Part shown: positions 27,709-36,395 of the stretch, one piece after another
Position numbering within the stretch: position 1 is the stretch's first letter
Layout of the letters: each line of letters starts with the position of its first letter
Made by a program: the position numbers and the translations under genes
NCBI GenBank assembly: GCA_019753235.1
Contig: JAIELF010000088.1
Location: 1-39,064, forward strand
Length of the DNA: 39,064 bases
Direction of reading: 5' to 3'
From: a bacterium
GTDB taxonomy: Bacteria; Planctomycetota; Planctomycetia; Kolteriales; Kolteriaceae
Notes under the pieces: generated by a model
Databases searched by the model: none
The model's input: the letters and a program-made list of their open reading frames with translations, nothing else
Told to the model about the DNA's origin: nothing

Positions 27709-29856
27709 TCAAAAACCGACTAGGCTCGGGGGGGCAAGGCGGTAGGGCTGATGTTGCTGATAGAGTTCATTTCGCTGTTCAATATCTCGGACAAGCTTGG
27801 GGTTGTTCTCTTTCTGGGCAGCTTGGACGGCATCGGCTCCGTGTTTCACGGCGGAGGCAAAGTTCCCGCTGTTGGCCTCGGCGGCGGCCAACGCATCCCA
27901 TACGTACGCAGGTGTTCGCTTGGATCCCATGGCGTAAGAACTCATCGCTTCTTGAGCCAGACGAAGGCCTCTTTCTGCCTGTCGGACGCTTTCGTCCGGG
28001 TTGGTGGAATAGAGCCAAGCGAGACGAACCTGCGAGAATCGACTTCGTTCGGGGCCGTAAGTCTGGATGATCCGCTCATACTGCGCGATCGACTTCTGGA
28101 GCTCATGAGCTTGTTCGAAGACCTGGGCTGCCGTCTCGTCAGCATGGATCCCTTCCAGTTTCTTTCCTTGGAGCTCGCCGATGATCGATAGGCCCGTCGA
28201 CGTGTCTCCCGATAGAACCAGTAGCCGAGCGTAACGAAACTGATCATCGCGCGCGCCAGGACGAAGCTCGCGCAGCCGATCCATCAACGGAAGGGCTTCG
28301 CGGTACTTTCGACGAAACTGAAGCAACTTTGCGCGCAGTTCCAGAAAGTCGACACGATCGGGAAACCTCTTCGTCATCTCAGCGGCGGTCCTCTCAGCAG
28401 CGGGCCAATCCTCCAGACGAATCTGCGCGACCAGCAGGTTTGAATAAGCGGCACCGTTTGTTTGGTGACTCTGCTCGATGGCATCGCGAGCGTCGAGAAT
28501 GGCTTCTGGGTACTTCCCTACTCGAATGAAGTGGGCGGCTCGGTTGTTGATCAGGACAGGGCTACTCGGTCCGGAGCGGATCTGGTGGGCCGTCAGCGTC
28601 TCCTGATTTTGCCAATAGGTCACCTGAGGAAGAGTTCGCGTGATCAGGATAACTCCAAGCCCGATCCCCAAGCCGACGCCGACCATGGCGGGCCGAACGC
28701 GATGGGCCAACAGGGCCAATCCCAAGCAAGGAGCAAGCAGCGCCGGCGAGCCATAACGGTCGGCAACCGTGGAGAGTTGCTGGAAGGCAAAAGGGATAAA
28801 GCCAAGGTTCGGAGCAAGAATCGCAAGATAAAGGAGCAGGACTCCTGCCGCGGCACGCTGCCGATTCACCAGCAGTAATGTCGCCGTCCCCAGAATCAAT
28901 CCCCAGCCAAGCCCTCCCCAAAGGAAGGGGTTTTCCGTCGCCTCGAGAACCGCTGCGGGGTCACGGCTGTAATCCGGATAAAACGCTTTCGGCCAAAGCG
29001 TCTGCCTCGCGTAGAAGCAGAGCGCGTCGATGGCAACGTACGGACGATCGAGCCACTCAACGCTTACCAGGCGAGCAGACGATTGCACCATCGCGGTGAT
29101 GCCCGTCATGATCGCGCCGAAGAGAACCCAGATCCCAAGGCGACCCGCCACTCGTTTCCAAGGTTGTGCAAGAAATCCGATCTCCAGGGCCCATGCCATG
29201 AGTGGCAGAGCCACCATTGATGGTTTCGATAACAACGCCAACAGGTAGTAAATGGTCGCCCGAATGAAAAGAGATCGGCGAGTTGCCGGGTTCTCGGTTC
29301 GAGCGGAATCGACATAGAAACCCAGTCCGCTCAGTCCGAAGAATGACCCCAGCAATCCCTTGTTCTCACTGATCCAGCAGACACTCTCGGTTTGCATCGG
29401 ATGAATGGCGTAGAGCAAGCAGGCCGAGGCGACGATCCAAGGATTGGGAACGAATCGATGGAGGAGTTCGAACACGCGATACACGACGCCGACGTAGAGG
29501 ATCAATGTCGCGACATGATAAACGATGGGAGAAAGGTCGGCCGAACTCCCCGCGTTACTTTTATCATGGGACGCGATCCACTCCCCGGGGACGGCCAGGA
29601 TGATCCACCACGAATACGTCATCGGCATGTAGATTTCGATGAATGGCTGAGTCCATGCCTGATAGAGCGAGCCGATCCCCGGTTGCATGGTCCAAGGATT
29701 CGATTGCACAAGAACGGCGTCGTCCCAGGTCAAGAACGAAAATCGGGCCGATGACCCATAAACCGCCACAACAGTCAGGATCAAAAGACTCAAAGGCAAG
29801 AGTCGCCTCGTGAGAGGGGCGGCGGATACTTCTAGAGGATGAGATGAGTCTGCCAT
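27709..29856 (-). CDS. TMTC-like GT-C membrane protein with TPR tail (copy C)
   Basis: The 715-residue product resembles copy A throughout. After a basic, Pro-containing N-terminus and helix 1, loop 1 has W44-D45-D46 in FLTWDDAVLVQSNPW; then YMPMTYSWW, AIHPMQTESVCWISENKG, LLSKPSMVALPL and TVADRYGSP. The TPR half (~430-690) contains INNRAAHFIRVGKYPEAILD, KLLQFRRKYREALPLMDRL and WDALAAAEANSGNFASAVK, and ends QRNELYQQHQPYRLAPPS. The GAGGGGGC just before the ATG at 29856 supports that start over the longer frame to 29931. Residues WDD, HPxxxExVxW and ADRY are shared with A and B, so all three probably keep the same chemistry. Acceptor and donor are unknown. Confidence 0.8.
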   Translation of the reverse strand: MADSSHPLEVSAAPLTRRLLPLSLLILTVVAVYGSSARFSFLTWDDAVLVQSNPWTMQPGIGSLYQAWTQPFIEIYMPMTYSWWIILAVPGEWIASHDKSNAGSSADLSPIVYHVATLILYVGVVYRVFELLHRFVPNPWIVASACLLYAIHPMQTESVCWISENKGLLGSFFGLSGLGFYVDSARTENPATRRSLFIRATIYYLLALLSKPSMVALPLMAWALEIGFLAQPWKRVAGRLGIWVLFGAIMTGITAMVQSSARLVSVEWLDRPYVAIDALCFYARQTLWPKAFYPDYSRDPAAVLEATENPFLWGGLGWGLILGTATLLLVNRQRAAAGVLLLYLAILAPNLGFIPFAFQQLSTVADRYGSPALLAPCLGLALLAHRVRPAMVGVGLGIGLGVILITRTLPQVTYWQNQETLTAHQIRSGPSSPVLINNRAAHFIRVGKYPEAILDARDAIEQSHQTNGAAYSNLLVAQIRLEDWPAAERTAAEMTKRFPDRVDFLELRAKLLQFRRKYREALPLMDRLRELRPGARDDQFRYARLLVLSGDTSTGLSIIGELQGKKLEGIHADETAAQVFEQAHELQKSIAQYERIIQTYGPERSRFSQVRLAWLYSTNPDESVRQAERGLRLAQEAMSSYAMGSKRTPAYVWDALAAAEANSGNFASAVKHGADAVQAAQKENNPKLVRDIEQRNELYQQHQPYRLAPPSLVGF

Positions 29857-29974
29857 GCCCCCTCTTCTACGAGGTCCGAGCAACGCTCGCCAGCGGAGTT
29901 GGCTCGACAGAGTCTTTTGTCCGCGCAACAAGACCGGGCTGCCCCAACGAAGCTTCTCTCAAGGAGAGCATAAG

Positions 29975-30226
29975 CTAGTTGGTCGGGGATTCGTCGGCCA
30001 AGGGCATGGTTCCGCCGCGATAGAAGCTTTTCTTTCTGATCGGCGGCAAGGTCAAGTCGCGGTTGGCCATCTGTGCCAATCGAAGGGCCTTGAGTCGGCT
30101 CGCCCGATCCTTGATGGCTCCGCGGTAGGATTTTGCTTCGGAACTGACAGGTTGATGCTTGAGGCGGAGACGAAGGAGCGTTCTTAGTTCGTTTTCGAGC
30201 GACTCGACGCTGCTAGCTGAGTTCAC
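29975..30226 (-). CDS. Small basic protein, unknown function
   Basis: The 83-residue frame is unrecognised but has a strong GGAGGTGA ribosome binding site seven bases before the GTG at 30226. Its composition is helical and basic (LENELRTLLRLRLKHQP, then SRLKALRLAQMANRD, and IRKKSFYRGG). No signal or membrane segment. It lies between copy C of the GT-C genes and the PepSY gene, on the same strand. It could be a false frame; the ribosome binding site is the main support. Confidence 0.5.
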   Translation of the reverse strand: MNSASSVESLENELRTLLRLRLKHQPVSSEAKSYRGAIKDRASRLKALRLAQMANRDLTLPPIRKKSFYRGGTMPLADESPTN

Positions 30227-30432
30227 GTTCTCACCTCCACCCAATTGCCTCTCTTGGATTAAGCAGGCTCTGCAAAAGGGTCAAGCCCACTCTTGTCGCA
30301 CTCGCCATTTCATCATCACGAGAGGCAGGCAAAAAATGGAGTCAGACGGGATCCGGTGCGAAACGGGTGCGCTCCGTAACGGATTCGAACGCGTTGCTCG
30401 TCGGCCAAGATCATTCCCTTCGTCGGCAATGT

Positions 30433-31758
30433 TCAATGGGTCCGCCATCGAGCGATGATGATGTCTCCTAACAGAAACATCAAGGCGGAAATGCCGACAG
30501 CGGGGAGCAAAATGCAGACGACCGTGATGATGAGAATCAACCAGCGTGGTCGACGGGCGAGCACTCGGCGGGGCAAGCCCGATTTCCCTGTCGGGCGCCG
30601 CTCCCACCACATCCAGGTACCCGTCACGGGGAGCGTCATCAGGACAATACAGGTCGCCAGCCATAAGAGTCTGGTCGGCATTCCGCCGATGGTTCCGACA
30701 TGAAGCGGATAACTCCATGTCCCCAACTGGTACATGAGTTTTGTTTGGCTGCTGAAACGGTCCTCGAGGATCTCTCCCGTAACACGATCGATGAACAACA
30801 TCTCGTTGACCGATGGCCCCACATCATTGTTGGCGGTGACCAGGTACACCGCGTTGGGAACGCGCGGGAACCATACCGTCAAGTTGTTGTCCGGCATTGT
30901 TTGTTGGGCGATAGCGACGATCCGGTCGATCGATACGTCTTTCGCGTCGGGCGAGGACTTGGACAACATCGGCTTTGAAAACATGTCGTAAGCGTCAGTT
31001 TTTTGTGACGCGTATTGAACAACACTCCCCCAGGTGTAGCCGTAGTAAAGGCCGGTCAGCGCGATCATGATCGCGACGATGGCCACGTAAATCCCGGCCA
31101 CCGAGTGCAAGTCTCGCAGCACGACATAGGGCGTTCGCCGTAACCGTGGAAGCCAGACGCCCCACACTTGATTCGCTTTGCTTGGCCACCAAAGAAAGAT
31201 TCCCGTTGCAGCAAGCACGATCGTCCAGCAGGTGGTCAGTTCGATCACGATACGACCGGTGGTGCCCAGAAGAAGTTGCCGATGTAAATGAAGCACGATG
31301 TCGAAAAACCCACCCTGTTCAATGGAGCCCAGATACTTGCCGCGATAGGGATCGACGTAAACGTACCGAAACTTTTCGCCTGCCATGGCGAGAGTGGTGG
31401 CTCGCGTTGGGTTGGTGAAGACTTGCATCAGCGCCACACGATCGTTCGGTGGGACTGCCGCCCGGGCGGTTGCCAATTGCTGTGCGTAAGGAACGCGTTC
31501 ATGAGTCGGCTCGACGTACGTGACCCCTGGGTAAATGACCGCTTCAAGCTCATCCTTAAAGCAGTAGATCGCTCCGGTGGCCGCCACGATGATAAGGACC
31601 GGCGCGATGATCATGCCCGCATAGAAGTGCCATCGCCAGATAACTCGATACAGGGAATCGCTCTTGACGCGATGATTGATTGCGGTCGGCAGGGCGTCTT
31701 TCGATCCAAGCGGTTCAGCCCCGTTCGTCGGGGTATGCTCCGAGGACGAGTTGTTCAT
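30433..31758 (-). CDS. PepSY-associated TM-helix protein (iron-associated)
   Basis: The 441-residue inner-membrane protein fits the PepSY_TM family (PiuB/COG3182-like), often linked to siderophore or ferric-iron reduction and uptake. RWHFYAGMIIAPVLIIVAATG (H44, helix 1) is the family N-terminus; then LHLHRQLLLG (~159), LRDLHSVAGIYVAIVAIMIALTG and YPLHVGTIGG, with histidines at helix ends that may bind heme or metal. Two further helices follow (LLWLATCIVLMTLPVTG and LIIIT-like C-terminal segment ending LLGDIIIARW). Periplasmic loops carry PepSY-like repeats, e.g. YVYVDPYRGKYLGSI. The start is taken as ATG 31758; a longer frame begins at 31791. No TonB receptor is adjacent. Confidence 0.85.
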   Translation of the reverse strand: MNNSSSEHTPTNGAEPLGSKDALPTAINHRVKSDSLYRVIWRWHFYAGMIIAPVLIIVAATGAIYCFKDELEAVIYPGVTYVEPTHERVPYAQQLATARAAVPPNDRVALMQVFTNPTRATTLAMAGEKFRYVYVDPYRGKYLGSIEQGGFFDIVLHLHRQLLLGTTGRIVIELTTCWTIVLAATGIFLWWPSKANQVWGVWLPRLRRTPYVVLRDLHSVAGIYVAIVAIMIALTGLYYGYTWGSVVQYASQKTDAYDMFSKPMLSKSSPDAKDVSIDRIVAIAQQTMPDNNLTVWFPRVPNAVYLVTANNDVGPSVNEMLFIDRVTGEILEDRFSSQTKLMYQLGTWSYPLHVGTIGGMPTRLLWLATCIVLMTLPVTGTWMWWERRPTGKSGLPRRVLARRPRWLILIITVVCILLPAVGISALMFLLGDIIIARWRTH

Positions 31759-31863
31759 CCGCTCACCCGTGGAGGGACGCAAAGGGTACATCCTATGTCA
31801 GCATGAGAAGTGCCCTGTTTCCCTTCCGATGGGTCGGTCATGTCGTTCCCATTGTTGATCGCA

Positions 31864-33240
31864 TCATTTCTCCGTCGACGCGGTCGGCGGAGCAGGAGGA
31901 GCGAACGTCCGCAGCAGCGTTCCTTCGTCAACATTCCAGAGATAGACCTCGCCGTTTTGGCTGCCGGCCGCCAGTCGAGTTCCATCGGAAGAGAAGTCGC
32001 TTGATAGAAGGAAATCTTGGCTCCCCTGATAAACACGGATCGGTTTGCTATCTTCCGCATTCCATAGCCGAACCAGCCGGTCGCCCGACGTCGTCACGAT
32101 CTCTCGGCGGCCGGGCCGAAAGTGCGTGGAGGTGACTTCCAAGCGGTGATCATTTTGGCTGAATGCTTGCTCGCCGGAATCGGCATGCCACAACTTCAGC
32201 GTGCCATCGGCGCTTGCCGAGGCGATTTGTTTACTATCGCCGCTCCATCCGATTCCGAGAACTCCCGCGGTATGACCCTCCAACGATCTCACGAGAAAGC
32301 CATCACTAGCGCGGAATAACTTCACGAACTTGTCCGCCCCGCACGACGCGAGCATCTGACCATCGGGACTGTAAGCCAAGCCCGTGACCAGATCGCTGTG
32401 GGCTTCGTTCAATCGCAGGATCTCGGTGTGGTCGGCGCGTGACCAAATACTGATCTCGCCGCGCCCACTGGGAACACCCGCACCGACCGCCAATCGAGAG
32501 CCATCGGGAGAGAACGCGAGCGCGACCGCTCGCTCGGTCACGGGTTCGAACGTGATCGGCTCTGCTGGAAGACCATCAGAGGGGATTTGTCCGAGTCGAA
32601 CATGGCCGTGACCTCCCCAGGCGAGTTGCTGTCCATCAGGACTCCAGGCCAACGACGAGACCAAATCTTGCTCGGCTGAAAAGGTCGCGATCCGCGATCC
32701 ATCGGAGAGACTCTCGACGATGACCCTGTTTCCACGCGCGATCGCAAGCTTTGTTCCATCGGGCGAGAACGCCACTGCGAGGACCGGCTGCAACGTTGTG
32801 GGCAACGCTTCCCAAACAATCTCTCGTTTTCGCGACAAAGCGGGCTGAAGGTCCGCGCCCGGCAACGCCCCTTGATCGATCCAGATCTTGAACTTCGTCA
32901 GCTCTTCGGACGAAAGCGGTTCTCCCTCTCCATCAGGAGGCATGATCGGCTTCAGCCTTCGACTGGAGCGGAGAAAGGCCAGGCTCGCCTCCCCTTGGCC
33001 CGCCTGCACCGCCGGTCCGTGCTTGCCACCTTGCGTGATGGATGCCCACGTTGTTAAGTCGAGATCGCCCTCGGCCAATCCTCCTGCTTTGTCATGACAT
33101 GTCAAACACTTCGACTCAACAATCGGGAATATGTCACGATCGAAAACAAAGCGTGCGGAGGAATTGATCTCGACCAACGGAATCGGTGCCGGTTCGCCGA
33201 CGATAAGAGCGGGCCAAAAAATGAGAAGCAAAACATTCAT
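31864..33240 (-). CDS. Secreted WD40 protein with planctomycete cytochrome c domain
   Basis: A signal peptide (MNVLLLIFWPALIVGEP) precedes a PSCyt1-like domain with C45-LTC48-H49, the heme-binding or degenerate CxxCH, and the family pattern IMPPDGEGEPLSSEELTKFKIWIDQGA. From ~155 to ~450 follow six or seven WD40 repeats, visible as VLAVAFSPDGTKLAIA, SSLAWSPDGQQLAWGG, ALAFSPDGSRLAVGAG, TGLAYSPDGQMLASCG and others. Such fusions are common in planctomycetes; the role may be an extracytoplasmic scaffold or electron-transfer protein. The ATG at 33240 shares its A with the TGA of the upstream acyltransferase gene (TGATG), so translation is coupled. Confidence 0.88.
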   Translation of the reverse strand: MNVLLLIFWPALIVGEPAPIPLVEINSSARFVFDRDIFPIVESKCLTCHDKAGGLAEGDLDLTTWASITQGGKHGPAVQAGQGEASLAFLRSSRRLKPIMPPDGEGEPLSSEELTKFKIWIDQGALPGADLQPALSRKREIVWEALPTTLQPVLAVAFSPDGTKLAIARGNRVIVESLSDGSRIATFSAEQDLVSSLAWSPDGQQLAWGGHGHVRLGQIPSDGLPAEPITFEPVTERAVALAFSPDGSRLAVGAGVPSGRGEISIWSRADHTEILRLNEAHSDLVTGLAYSPDGQMLASCGADKFVKLFRASDGFLVRSLEGHTAGVLGIGWSGDSKQIASASADGTLKLWHADSGEQAFSQNDHRLEVTSTHFRPGRREIVTTSGDRLVRLWNAEDSKPIRVYQGSQDFLLSSDFSSDGTRLAAGSQNGEVYLWNVDEGTLLRTFAPPAPPTASTEK

Positions 33241-33878
33241 CAGTGGGAGGATTCCGTCTCTTCTTTGCCCAAGTCACGAATCATCCGAGCCGGCGTGCCG
33301 ACTGCCAAGCAACGAGGCGGAATGTCTCGCGTGACAGCACTATTCGCACCGATCACGGCACCATCGCCGATCGTGACGCCACGGGTGATGATGGCGCCAC
33401 GCCCGATCCAAACGTTTCGACCAATCTTGATCGGCGCGTAAATGAACCCCTGTTCCTTTGGCGAACGAATGCCATCAAAGCGATGGTCGTAATCCCGAAT
33501 CGAAACAAATTCGCCGATCGCCGTCCCTTCGCCAATCGAGATTCCCTGCAGTGCCGTCACATAACAGTAATCGTTCATACTGACGTTGTCACCAATCTCG
33601 ATTCGGCCTTCCGGCCCCACGAGAAAGAAAATGTTTTTGCCCAAGGCGCATCGATCGCCGATCGTGATGTGCCCCCCAAGATACTGCAGTCTCGGCCAGC
33701 CCCAAAATCGCGTTCCCCGGCCAACACGATTAAAAAACAATCCCGGGATCAGCCCTAGGATCCGAGCCCGCAAAAGGGCCATCCCGTGCCGAGCCCCAAT
33801 CGATAGGCGACGCACCAGCCAGCGAAGACCTCTTGTCGTCGGCCTAGGTTCATCCGTGGGGGATCTTTCGACCTCCAT
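33240..33878 (-). CDS. Hexapeptide-repeat acyltransferase (left-handed beta helix)
   Basis: The 212-residue product has a short N-terminal helical part and then a left-handed beta-helix: GGHITIGDRCALGKN, RIEIGDNVSMNDYCYV, ISIGEGTAIGEFVSIRD, then DHRFDGIRSPKEQG and APIKIGRNVWIGRGAIITRG, VTIGDGAVIGANSAVTRD, IPPRCLAVGTPARMI. This ending is that of maltose O-acetyltransferase/WbbJ-type enzymes, which acetylate sugars for surface polysaccharide. Likely catalytic His is in DYDHRFDG. The ATG at 33878 has GGGGGAAG upstream; the frame continues to 34154 but that extension lacks protein character. Its TGA overlaps the start of the WD40 gene by one base. Confidence 0.88.
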   Translation of the reverse strand: MEVERSPTDEPRPTTRGLRWLVRRLSIGARHGMALLRARILGLIPGLFFNRVGRGTRFWGWPRLQYLGGHITIGDRCALGKNIFFLVGPEGRIEIGDNVSMNDYCYVTALQGISIGEGTAIGEFVSIRDYDHRFDGIRSPKEQGFIYAPIKIGRNVWIGRGAIITRGVTIGDGAVIGANSAVTRDIPPRCLAVGTPARMIRDLGKEETESSH

Positions 33879-34506
33879 GAAAAAGCTTCCCCCGTTCCGA
33901 TCAACCGACTCGCCCGTGATGGTACCTGGCCCACTCAAACTTATACCAAAAGATTCGACGAACGAACGAGACGATCGATCAGCCCCCTTCGCCGGGAGCC
34001 TCCTCGATCGACCAGTCGTTAAAACCCCGTCGCCGATCCCCTCCCAGACAAGCCGAATCGGCCACCCATTGAAACGGGACGCCTCCCCCGACGGCAGCGA
34101 ACCAGGGCCAGTCGATCTCGAAAACACCCTTCTGAGTCCGACCAATTCACTCATTCAGACCGATTACCCCTCAAAATCCCAGCAAAAACGCCCCATTCGC
34201 CGAAAAACCCTGTCTCAAACCGAGGCTTTGCGGGGTAGGGGGGGCATCAGCGGTGCTCATCGAAAGTTCTCGTTGCGGCAGGCAACTTCCGCTAGAATAC
34301 CCCGGCAACAGGCCCGATCACCTGTTGACAAAAAGGGCGATCTTCGGCTTTCCCGGCGAGTGTGGTGACGAAGCCGACAGACCCTTTTTTGCCGGGCAGC
34401 CATCGCGGTTTTGCTGGTTTCCCGCCGGACCGAGTTTGGGAAGGCTTGACACCCCTTTCCCAGGCCAGTATCACCCGACATCCAGGCGTCCCAAACGCCA
34501 CCGTCT
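33879..34506. other. Intergenic region upstream of acyltransferase and tRNA-Gln
   Basis: No supported gene. It contains an in-frame N-terminal extension of the acyltransferase frame (to 34154) that I reject, and the promoter of tRNA-Gln at its right end. Confidence 0.45.
34446..34474 (+). promoter_or_regulatory. Sigma-70-type promoter for tRNA-Gln
   Basis: TTGACA at 34446-34451 and TATCAC at 34469-34474 are separated by 17 bases, placing transcription start about 25 bases before the mature tRNA. The -35 box is perfect; the -10 box matches four of six positions. Confidence 0.6.
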
Positions 34507-34577
34507 TGGGGTATAGTGTAACGGTAGCACAACTGACTCTGAATCAGTTAGTCTAGGTTCGAATCCTAGTACCCCAG
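34507..34577 (+). tRNA. tRNA-Gln (anticodon CTG)
   Basis: The 71-base sequence folds as a tRNA. Acceptor arms TGGGGTA and TACCCCA pair, the D-loop has GTGTAACGGTAGCAC, the anticodon stem ACTGA/TCAGT encloses loop CTCTGAA with anticodon CTG, and the T arm is CTAGGTTCGAATCCTAG. The discriminator is G; CCA is not encoded. It reads CAG codons. Its 3' end borders an integrase gene 40 bases away, so it is the probable attachment site of the element. Confidence 0.95.
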
Positions 34578-34590
34578 CTCATTTAACGTC
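34553..34590. other. Probable attachment site at the 3' end of tRNA-Gln
   Basis: Tyrosine-integrase elements commonly insert at tRNA 3' ends, preserving the gene. Here the integrase stop is at 34618, and the T-arm/acceptor part of the tRNA is the likely core. A second copy is not in the window, so core length is unknown. Confidence 0.55.
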
Positions 34591-34617
34591 AAATCAGATA
34601 ACGACTTACAAACGGTA

Positions 34618-35820
34618 TCACGAAGTTTTCGGCCATCTCCCCCTGGTCTCTCCCCCCTTTTGAGGCCGATACCGCTCGTCAAAGTAGTCGCTTCCCGTGT
34701 GCAGGACGTCCATCACTCGGTCCGTAATCGCCAGCTCATCCACTACCAGGTAATGCTTCCGCATCGTCTCGGGATTGCACGCAAAGGCGATGGCCGCTTC
34801 ATCACAGGGAACCCCCGCCATCCGTGCCTTGGTCATGGCCGTCGAACGAAGGTTGTGCAGCTTGAAGCGAGGGATGTCAGGATTCTCCGCCAGGAACCGC
34901 TTGGCCTCTCGTTCCATCCACTTCTTGAGAAGGCTGGGTTCATACTTCTCCGAAACCAAGCGAGAACATCGTGCCCTTCGCCGCTCCGCTAGAAACTCTC
35001 GAAGCCGAATCGGGAACGTTTCGAAGGCGAACTCGGAACCACGAATGATTAGGAGGCGGTTGAACAACTCGGCAGGAAGCTTGACAGCTCGGTCTCGGCG
35101 GTTCTTCGTCCTGTCCGCCCGAAGCCACATTCTGCCATCAATGAGGTCAGCACTTTTGAGGGCAGCCAGTTCCGTGATTCGGCATCCAGCGGCGGCTTTC
35201 ACTTCGATGAAAAGAACTGGCAGGTCCCATCCCGACCAACGTGCTCCCAGCCAATCAAGGAATCGCTGGTACTCTTCAGGAGTGAGAACCCTTGGCTTCG
35301 GCTTATCGAGCTTGGGTCGAGGAAGCCGTGCGAAGGGATTGTGGTCGACGATTCGGCACGCATTCAGAAACCACTTGTTGTAGACGATGTCCAAGTTGTC
35401 GATGTTCCCTTTGAGGGTTCGCTTCGAAACGTGAGCCCGCTGCAATTTGAAGTCAGACGCCATGGCATCTGTGATGTCTGCTGGACCCGCCGTCTCTGGG
35501 AAGATCTTTCGAAGGGTATCCAAGACAGTCATGTACTGGTCGATGGTGGACGGCCGAAGATTGTCCACGACCATCTGTTGGCGTGCCATCTCCACCGCTT
35601 CAGGCCATAGGGTTTGAGCTTTCGGAGCGGCGATCGGGGCAAATAGCCGCCGAATGATGGAAGCAGCGGAATCGGTTGCCCTCCGCTTGTTCACCTCTTT
35701 CGTCGACATCTCCCTCCTCTTTCCATCAGGTCCCTTGAACCGCACCAGGTAGTAGTGGTCCCTGGTCCGCTTCTTGAGGAGGAAGGAGATGCGTCGTCCG
35801 TCGTCCAGAACTGTAATCAC
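34618..35820 (-). CDS. Tyrosine recombinase / integrase
   Basis: The 400-residue protein has an N-terminal arm-binding-like part, a core-binding SAM-like domain (~75-165: LRPSTIDQYMTVLDTLRKI) and a catalytic domain (~175-370). Active residues are R214 (AGCRITELAAL), K239 (RTKNRRDRAV), H322 and R325 (LHNLRSTAMT) and the nucleophile Y357 (MRKHYLVV). The usual second His/Trp position, nine residues before the Tyr, is Cys348. The start is GTG at 35820; its G is also the last base of the HTH gene stop (TAGTG), so the two are coupled. It points toward the tRNA, the expected orientation for an integrase beside its att site. Confidence 0.93.
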   Translation of the reverse strand: MITVLDDGRRISFLLKKRTRDHYYLVRFKGPDGKRREMSTKEVNKRRATDSAASIIRRLFAPIAAPKAQTLWPEAVEMARQQMVVDNLRPSTIDQYMTVLDTLRKIFPETAGPADITDAMASDFKLQRAHVSKRTLKGNIDNLDIVYNKWFLNACRIVDHNPFARLPRPKLDKPKPRVLTPEEYQRFLDWLGARWSGWDLPVLFIEVKAAAGCRITELAALKSADLIDGRMWLRADRTKNRRDRAVKLPAELFNRLLIIRGSEFAFETFPIRLREFLAERRRARCSRLVSEKYEPSLLKKWMEREAKRFLAENPDIPRFKLHNLRSTAMTKARMAGVPCDEAAIAFACNPETMRKHYLVVDELAITDRVMDVLHTGSDYFDERYRPQKGGETRGRWPKTS

Positions 35821-36119
35821 TACCGCTTCGCCTTCCGAGCCACGTAGTCGTCCAGCATCTCTTTGGTGAAGAGGTACCGATTCCGACTACCCCGAAACGG
35901 GCGAAGGGAACCCGCCTCTACCAGTCCCTGGATGCTCTTTGGGGTGGAATGGATGTAGGCAGCGGCCTGGGAACAGGTGTAGTACGGCGACTCGGTGGGT
36001 TTGGGTGTGGCAGCGGCCTTAGCGACAACGGATTCGAGGTGCCCAATCAAGTAGGCGAGCCGACGCTCACGCTCTTCCAATCGGCTTATGAGGTGCTCTA
36101 ATTCGGAGAGATCCGACAT
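35820..36119 (-). CDS. HTH excisionase-like DNA-binding protein
   Basis: The 99-residue protein has an N-terminal coiled coil (ELEHLISRLEERERRLAYLI) and a C-terminal MerR/HTH_17-type domain (YTCSQAAAYIHSTPKSIQGL, then GSRNRYLFTKEMLDDYV), the fold of many excisionases (Xis) and regulators. Its stop codon overlaps the integrase start by one base, so both are made together; it probably directs excision or represses the operon. Start ATG at 36119. Confidence 0.85.
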   Translation of the reverse strand: MSDLSELEHLISRLEERERRLAYLIGHLESVVAKAAATPKPTESPYYTCSQAAAYIHSTPKSIQGLVEAGSLRPFRGSRNRYLFTKEMLDDYVARKAKR

Positions 36120-36395
36120 CTTCCATCTCCCAATAAAGGTCGGTATCTCCTTCTACGGTTTTTCTCCGAAATATCAGGCGTTTTGTCCAACATTGGCTTG
36201 GATACCCATCTATATATATGACACTATCAATAATCACATGTAATAAGCCTCCTTCGACTTTTTTCGCATTTTCTTTTGATGCCAGCCACGCTTTTCCGTA
36301 AGTTAAAAGGTCCGCTATACAGCCGAGCGGCGACTATGCCGCCTCTCCATCATTTTTAATCTTATGAGCAAATTGATTCCGAAACTCTCAGCGGC
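36120..36395. promoter_or_regulatory. AT-rich divergent control region of the element
   Basis: This gap separates the leftward xis-int pair from the rightward genes. It has an AT-rich core near 36210-36245 (TATATATATGACACTATC, then AATCACATGTAATAAG) and a small GC hairpin around 36328 (GCGGC/GCCGC). It likely holds promoters and perhaps an operator; exact boxes are not clear. A short frame at 36364 overlaps the next gene out of phase. Confidence 0.45.

Noticed and set aside
33879..34154. 92-residue N-terminal extension of the hexapeptide acyltransferase
   Set aside because: Composition is Ser/Arg/Gly-rich without structure, while ATG 33878 has GGGGGAAG upstream and gives the usual family length.
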